NCBI GenBank assembly: GCA_030041385.1
Contig: JASHNY010000149.1
Span: 1-33,389, forward strand
Source of the DNA: Alphaproteobacteria bacterium
GTDB taxonomy: Bacteria; Pseudomonadota; Alphaproteobacteria; ATCC43930; CGMCC-115725
Direction: 5' to 3'
DNA: 33,389 nucleotides
The notes under the pieces are model-generated. The model had not been told where the DNA came from. It made no database searches and saw nothing but the letters and a program-made list of their open reading frames with translations. A program made the translations under genes and the position numbers. How positions within the stretch are numbered: position 1 is the stretch's first letter; each line of letters opens with the position of its first letter. Shown piece after piece: positions 30,244-33,389 of the stretch.

Positions 30244-30675
30244 TCAGATGTCGGCGACCGGCACCCCCAGCGCGTGTGCCGCCGACGCCGTCGCGCGGTC
30301 GAAGGTCGCGAGCGTCGCGCCGAGCCGTCGGGCAATCGCGATGTGGATCGCATCGGGCGTCCTTAGCGGCAGATCGAGGCGGCGCAGAAACTCCGTTGCC
30401 ATTGCAACGTCGACAGCGGAAATCCCAGCTCTATCCGGTATGGTCGCGATCCAGTGGTCAAACGCCGAGAGCACGAGCTGGGCCTCGTCGATTGGAAGTT
30501 CTCTTGTGCGAACCCGCCGCGCGATAGCGGAGGCAAATTCCGCCGCCCCGAAATCGCTGACGATCAGAATACCACCGTGTGCGTGAGCGAAATCGTCCGC
30601 GCGAGCGCTGGCTGGCTCGGCTGTCAGCAAGGCGACAAGAAAGCTGGCGTCGAGATAGAGGTCTACCTCTCCCAC
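30244..30675 (-). CDS. PIN-domain toxin (VapC-like ribonuclease)
   Basis: A 143-residue PIN-domain protein. Conserved acidic residues of the metal-dependent nuclease site are visible: the Asp of YLDASFLVALL near the N-terminus, the Glu of GAAEFASAIA, the Asp of LRTPDAIHIA and the Asp of LATFDRATA near the C-terminus. VapC toxins cleave tRNA or rRNA and are held inactive by the cognate antitoxin. No ATG is near the domain start; GTG 30675 is the likely start, overlapping the antitoxin gene by 13 nt with GAGGA directly before it. The overlap implies coupled translation. A longer frame to 30864 is out-of-frame antitoxin sequence. Confidence 0.88.
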   Translation of the reverse strand: MGEVDLYLDASFLVALLTAEPASARADDFAHAHGGILIVSDFGAAEFASAIARRVRTRELPIDEAQLVLSAFDHWIATIPDRAGISAVDVAMATEFLRRLDLPLRTPDAIHIAIARRLGATLATFDRATASAAHALGVPVADI

Positions 30676-30917
30676 TCCTCGTCCCGCATCTGGCTGAGCA
30701 GGGTGCCGGCATCGGTCTTTGCTGGAGTTAGCCGTGCCCGATGCGCCTGCAGCCACTCGAAATCGGCCTCGGTCATGCGACGCGGCGCGGATTTGACGGG
30801 CCGCAGCTCGACCACCGGCTGGCCATGGCGGGTGATCACCACGCTCTCGCCCTTGAGCGCGCAATTGATCAGCTCGGAGAGCTTGTTTTTCGCTTCGGCG
30901 ACGCTGTGGGTGCTCAT
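30663..30917 (-). CDS. Phd/YefM-family antitoxin
   Basis: An 84-residue antitoxin. The N-terminal VAEAKNKLSELINCALKGESVVITRHGQPVVELRP is the Phd/YefM DNA-binding and dimerisation domain; the C-terminal half (about 45-84) is charged and would wrap around the toxin. It should bind and neutralise the PIN toxin encoded just downstream and repress the operon. ATG 30917 has no Shine-Dalgarno sequence, and the predicted -10 element ends only six nt before it, suggesting a leaderless transcript. An inverted repeat at 30924-30948 covers the promoter. Confidence 0.92.
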   Translation of the reverse strand: MSTHSVAEAKNKLSELINCALKGESVVITRHGQPVVELRPVKSAPRRMTEADFEWLQAHRARLTPAKTDAGTLLSQMRDEEWER

Positions 30918-30923
30918 GCCGAA

Positions 30924-30953
30924 AATATAGCTATTCGATGGCTATATTGTCGA
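30924..30953 (-). promoter_or_regulatory. Antitoxin promoter with overlapping operator palindrome
   Basis: AATATAGC (30924-30931) and GCTATATT (30941-30948) are perfect 8-nt inverted arms around a 9-nt centre. The same stretch also reads as a direct repeat, ATAGCTAT/ATGGCTAT. On the minus strand TCGACA (30953-30948, five of six to consensus) and TATATT (30929-30924) form a promoter with an 18-nt spacer. The predicted transcription start falls on the A of the antitoxin ATG. The arms cover the -10 box and reach the -35 edge, as expected for an autorepressed toxin-antitoxin operator. Confidence 0.6.
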
Positions 30954-31026
30954 GGGCACGCGCCGCAACTGTTACGGCGGACGGCAGCGAGGTAACGTGC
31001 CGCGGGATCATGAATTGGAGAGGCGG

Positions 31027-31998
31027 ATGGATTACACCACGCTCGGCCGCACCGGGCTCAGGGTCAGCATCGCCGGGCTCGGCTGCGGCGGGTTCAGCCG
31101 GCTCGGGCTCGGCACCGGCAAGAGCGAGGCGGAGGCGATCGCGATCATCCATCAGGCGCTCGATCTCGGCATCAACCTGTTCGACACGGCGGCGGCCTAC
31201 GGCACCGAAAGCGTGCTCGGCAAGGCGCTCAAGACCGTGCCGCGCGACCGCGTCGTCGTCTGCACCAAGGCCCCGTTCAGCGTCAGCGGCGGCGCCTCGA
31301 CGCCGGCGAGCGCCGTCGCAGGGCTCGACAATTCGCTGCGCCAGCTAGGCACCGACACGATCGACGTCTATCAGCTCCACGGCGTCGCGCCGGCGAATTA
31401 CGACCATGCGCTGCGCGACATCGCGCCGGCGCTATTGCGCGAGCGCGACAAAGGCAAGTTCCGCTTTCTCGGGATCAGCGAAACGGCGCCGGGCGACCTC
31501 ACGCACGAGACCCTTCACCGCGCCGCGCAGGACGGCGTCTGGGACGTGGTCATGGTCGGGTTTTCGATGATGCACCAGAATGCGCGCGAGCGCGTGTTCC
31601 CGATGACCCGGGCGCACCGCGTCGGTACATTGCTGATGTTCGCGGTACGCAACATCTTTTCGCAGCCCGGCCGGCTCGCCGCGACGCTCAGGGAGCTGGC
31701 CGCGGACGGGCAGATCGCGCCCGAGCTTGCCGACGACCCGCTCGGCTTTCTCGTGCATCCCGGCGGCGCCAGCAGCATCGTCGACGCCGCCTACCGCTAT
31801 GTCCGGCACGAGCCGGGCGTCGACGTCGTGCTGTTCGGCACCGGCAGCCCCGACCACCTGCGCGCGAATATCGCTTCGCTGCTGAAGCCGCCGCTGCCCG
31901 AGCCCGACCACCGCCGCATCGGGGAGTTGTTCGGCCATCTCGTCGGGGTCGGGCTCGACGCGCCGCATCTCAGCCGCGCCGGCATGGTGCGCTCGTAA
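31027..31998 (+). CDS. Aldo/keto reductase
   Basis: A 323-residue AKR-family TIM-barrel oxidoreductase. The catalytic tetrad is complete: D53 and Y58 (LFDTAAAYG), K81 (VVCTKAPF) and H118 (YQLHGV). The N-terminal YTTLGRTGLRVSIAGLGCGGFSRLG and late VVLFGTGSPDHLRANI (NADPH site) are typical. It reduces an aldehyde or ketone with NADPH; this branch resembles L-galactose dehydrogenase-like and aryl-alcohol dehydrogenase-like AKRs. The start ATG 31027 has GGAGAGG three to four nt upstream; GTG 30997 is a weaker alternative. It is divergent from the toxin-antitoxin pair and ends inside a terminator stem. Confidence 0.92.
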   Translation: MDYTTLGRTGLRVSIAGLGCGGFSRLGLGTGKSEAEAIAIIHQALDLGINLFDTAAAYGTESVLGKALKTVPRDRVVVCTKAPFSVSGGASTPASAVAGLDNSLRQLGTDTIDVYQLHGVAPANYDHALRDIAPALLRERDKGKFRFLGISETAPGDLTHETLHRAAQDGVWDVVMVGFSMMHQNARERVFPMTRAHRVGTLLMFAVRNIFSQPGRLAATLRELAADGQIAPELADDPLGFLVHPGGASSIVDAAYRYVRHEPGVDVVLFGTGSPDHLRANIASLLKPPLPEPDHRRIGELFGHLVGVGLDAPHLSRAGMVRS

Positions 31999-32027
31999 AA
32001 ATGCCCGGCCGGAGCTGGGCATTTTTA
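31996..32027. terminator. Bidirectional intrinsic terminator overlapping the aldo/keto reductase stop
   Basis: TAAAAATGCCC (31996-32006) and GGGCATTTTTA (32017-32027) form a perfect 11-bp stem around a 10-nt loop. The left arm starts with the TAA stop codon of the reductase. The A/T runs at both stem bases supply a T-tract on either strand, so it should terminate the reductase and also transcripts arriving from the cupin-like gene. Confidence 0.85.
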
Positions 32028-32067
32028 CAACGGCGGCGACGGCGCCCGAAAGCGGCGCCGAAGCCGA

Positions 32068-32115
32068 TCACGAGCGGTAATCGCGCTCGAATTCGGCGAC
32101 CTGCCGCAAGGCCAT
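32068..32115 (-). CDS. Possible 15-residue small ORF
   Basis: ATG 32115 to TGA 32068 encodes MALRQVAEFERDYRS. A ribosome-site-like AAGGGGGG lies about seven nt upstream. It sits downstream of the cupin-like gene on the same strand and before the terminator at 31996-32027. It could be a real micropeptide, a remnant of a decayed gene or chance. A 7-bp hairpin CGGCGCC/GGCGCCG at 32040-32060 follows. Nothing else is visible in the 193-nt gap. Confidence 0.25.
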   Translation of the reverse strand: MALRQVAEFERDYRS

Positions 32116-32191
32116 AGACGCGCCCCCCTTCAGACATTCAGAACGGGCCGGCAGCATCGCCGAACGCCCTCAGCCCGTCGCCGAGCGCCGG

Positions 32192-32611
32192 TCACGGATC
32201 GCCGGGGGAGGCCTCGATATCGACGATCTCGACCGATTTCACCGCGTCAGGCTCGCCCGCATAGACCACCAGGCTCACGCTCTCGTCGGCGATCATCGCG
32301 CTGTGCGGCTGGCCTTCCGGGTTCAGGGCATAGCCGCCGGGCGCGGCGACCGGCTTGCCGGATTTGTTCGACCTGCCGCCGCTGAGCGCGAAGACGTGTT
32401 CGTCTGAGCGGGCTACGGCGACGATCTTGATCAATTTGCCCGCAGGCGGCGTCGCCTTCAGTAGATAGGCCACCCCACCGCCCTCACCGCGGCGGTCGCT
32501 CAATGTCTTCAATTCGAGGATCGGTTTGCCGTCGTGCCGTGCCGCCGCGCCGAAAATCTCGGTAGCGGGCGCCCACGGCATCGCGTCGGGGTCGGTTCGG
32601 GTGGTCGCCAT
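32192..32611 (-). CDS. Small cupin-like protein
   Basis: A 139-residue protein with a likely cupin (beta-barrel) fold, judged from the two-strand pattern AYLLKATPPAGKLIKIVAVARSDEHVFALSGG and a later GYALNPEGQPHSAMIADESVSLVVYAGEPD. The classical HxH metal motif is not clear; only single His are at the expected places (DEHVF, QPHSA), so metal binding may be lost. Related proteins are often annotated as cupin or DUF4437-like with unknown function. I chose ATG 32611 because AAGGAGG (32623-32617) lies five nt upstream; ATG 32614 would be too close. The next gene, at 32736, is a transposase on the other strand. Confidence 0.7.
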   Translation of the reverse strand: MATTRTDPDAMPWAPATEIFGAAARHDGKPILELKTLSDRRGEGGGVAYLLKATPPAGKLIKIVAVARSDEHVFALSGGRSNKSGKPVAAPGGYALNPEGQPHSAMIADESVSLVVYAGEPDAVKSVEIVDIEASPGDP

Positions 32612-32681
32612 CATATCCTCCTTGCCATCGATGGCGCCGAGTATAGGCTTGCCCTCCTGACAGCGTTCGGGAATTATATAC

Positions 32682-32710
32682 TTTACTCCCTCGCAAAAAT
32701 CGGTGATAAT
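32682..32710 (+). promoter_or_regulatory. Predicted promoter of the IS1595-type transposase
   Basis: TTTACT (32682-32687), a 17-nt spacer, then GATAAT (32705-32710) preceded by TG, giving an extended -10. It lies in a short AT-rich patch unlike the surrounding DNA and 25 nt before the transposase ATG, as expected inside an insertion-sequence end. I could not identify the terminal inverted repeat, because the other end lies outside the window. Confidence 0.5.
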
Positions 32711-32735
32711 CGCCTTCGTTACGAGGGGTTACGCC

Positions 32736-33389
32736 ATGAGCCGCAGCACGATTTCGATCTTTCAGATTTTCGAGATGTTCCCCAATCAGGAGACCGCGCG
32801 GGTTTATCTGGAAAGCCGGCTCTGGCCGAATGGCGTCCGTTGCCCCGTCTGCGGTCTCGGCGAGCGTATCACGACCCGAAAGGGCGGCTTCTACCGCTGC
32901 AACCAGTGCAAGGAAGACTTCACCGTCCGTACCGGCACGATCTTCGAGCGGTCGCACGTCCCGCTGCACAAGTGGATTTATGCGATGTACCTGGTCGTAA
33001 CGGCCCGCAAGGGCGTCTCGTCCATGCAGCTCGCCAAGGAGATCGGCGTCACTCAGAAGACCGCTTGGTTCATTCTCGGCAGGCTCCGTGAGGCGTGCGG
33101 CGACAAGTTTGAGAAGCTGAGCGGGATCGTCGAAATTGACGAGACCTATATCGGCGGACTCGCCGAGAACATGCACAAGGACAAGCGCGCGAACATGAAG
33201 CCAGGCGGTCTGAGCAAAACCGCCGTCATTGGTATGCGCGAGCGGGGTGGCCGCACGAAGGCAAAGACGATCCCCCGCACTGATCGCGTGACCCTGGAAG
33301 CGGCGATCGTCGAGAGCGTGGAGAAGGGCTCGACCCTGCACACCGACGAAGCGCGCGCCTATCTGGGGCTGACCGCGCTCGATTACGAG
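32736..33389 (+). CDS. IS1595-family (ISXO2-like) transposase, 3' end outside the window
   Basis: An open frame of 218 codons that runs off the end without a stop. The N-terminal zinc ribbon typical of IS1595 transposases has C36-C39 (CPVCG) and C55-C58 (CNQCK). A helix-turn-helix-like region follows (AKEIGVTQKTAWFILGRLR). The DDE-type catalytic core starts with D135 (VEIDETYIGG), with a second Asp, D204 (LHTDEARAY); the last catalytic residue lies beyond the window. It begins at ATG 32736 with GAGGGG upstream. So far it is intact. Family members move by cut-and-paste or copy mechanisms and usually leave 8-bp target duplications. Confidence 0.92.
   Translation, partial: MSRSTISIFQIFEMFPNQETARVYLESRLWPNGVRCPVCGLGERITTRKGGFYRCNQCKEDFTVRTGTIFERSHVPLHKWIYAMYLVVTARKGVSSMQLAKEIGVTQKTAWFILGRLREACGDKFEKLSGIVEIDETYIGGLAENMHKDKRANMKPGGLSKTAVIGMRERGGRTKAKTIPRTDRVTLEAAIVESVEKGSTLHTDEARAYLGLTALDYE

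Noticed and set aside
1-33389. CRISPR array, tRNA, rRNA or prophage genes
   Set aside because: No regularly spaced direct repeats, no cloverleaf-like stretches and no phage structural or integrase genes were seen in the spacers.

Overview
The window reads as a chromosomal stretch of a GC-rich Gram-negative bacterium, most likely an alphaproteobacterium of the Rhodospirillales/Hyphomicrobiales type. This is inferred from ubiquinone biosynthesis (UbiG), a lysC next to a GAF-type ptsP, a DUF1178 protein, Tat and lipoprotein signals, several LLM-class flavoenzymes, and intergenic repeats of the 'cgagattgcttc...ctcgcaatga' kind common in that group. The gene content is dominated by oxidoreductases, small-molecule transporters and metabolic odd jobs. 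I see no tRNA, rRNA, CRISPR array or prophage. No gene-free stretch exceeds 300 bases; the largest gaps (about 230 nt at 23909-24141 and 195 nt at 22729-22924 and 31999-32191) are described.

Layout. 8-2482 (minus): a single-domain MetE-like methyltransferase behind an MHS-type MFS transporter. 2655-4805: two divergent LLM-class flavin oxidoreductases separated by a repeat-bearing spacer. 4884-7434: a DadA-like FAD oxidoreductase, a DUF72 protein and a cupin. 7444-12106 (minus): an overlapping operon lysC - nitronate monooxygenase - ptsP, joined by ATGA stop/start overlaps. 12199-14221: ubiG, a DUF1178 protein and a classical SDR. 14228-16484 (minus): two tandem VOC proteins and a periplasmic sorbosone/glucose dehydrogenase-like beta-propeller whose signal peptide has no normal start codon. 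16534-17290 (minus): two tiny lipoproteins overlapping each other and a Nudix hydrolase. 17432-19782: a secreted four-cysteine protein of unknown role, divergent from a leaderless gamma-glutamyltransferase. 19846-21198: an orphan Tat-exported solute-binding protein.

The most unusual unit is 21284-22728: an atypical exosortase-like membrane protein that keeps Cys, Arg and His at the expected places, overlapping by ATGA a small exported partner I cannot assign. Divergent from it is an SDR lacking the catalytic Tyr. After a micro-lipoprotein and an MCT/OFA-like MFS transporter comes a five-gene minus-strand cluster (25543-30166). It is bounded by two near-identical-length FMN-dependent alpha-hydroxy-acid oxidases and contains a quinol-monooxygenase-like ABM protein, a second SDR that has lost nearly all the classical catalytic residues, and a GhrA-like D-2-hydroxyacid dehydrogenase. 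I infer a 2-hydroxy-acid/2-oxo-acid pathway, possibly fed by the adjacent transporter.

30244-30948 is a PIN/Phd toxin-antitoxin pair with a well-formed inverted repeat over its likely promoter. 31027-32611 holds an aldo/keto reductase, a strong bidirectional terminator and a cupin-like protein. The window ends inside an IS1595-type transposase.
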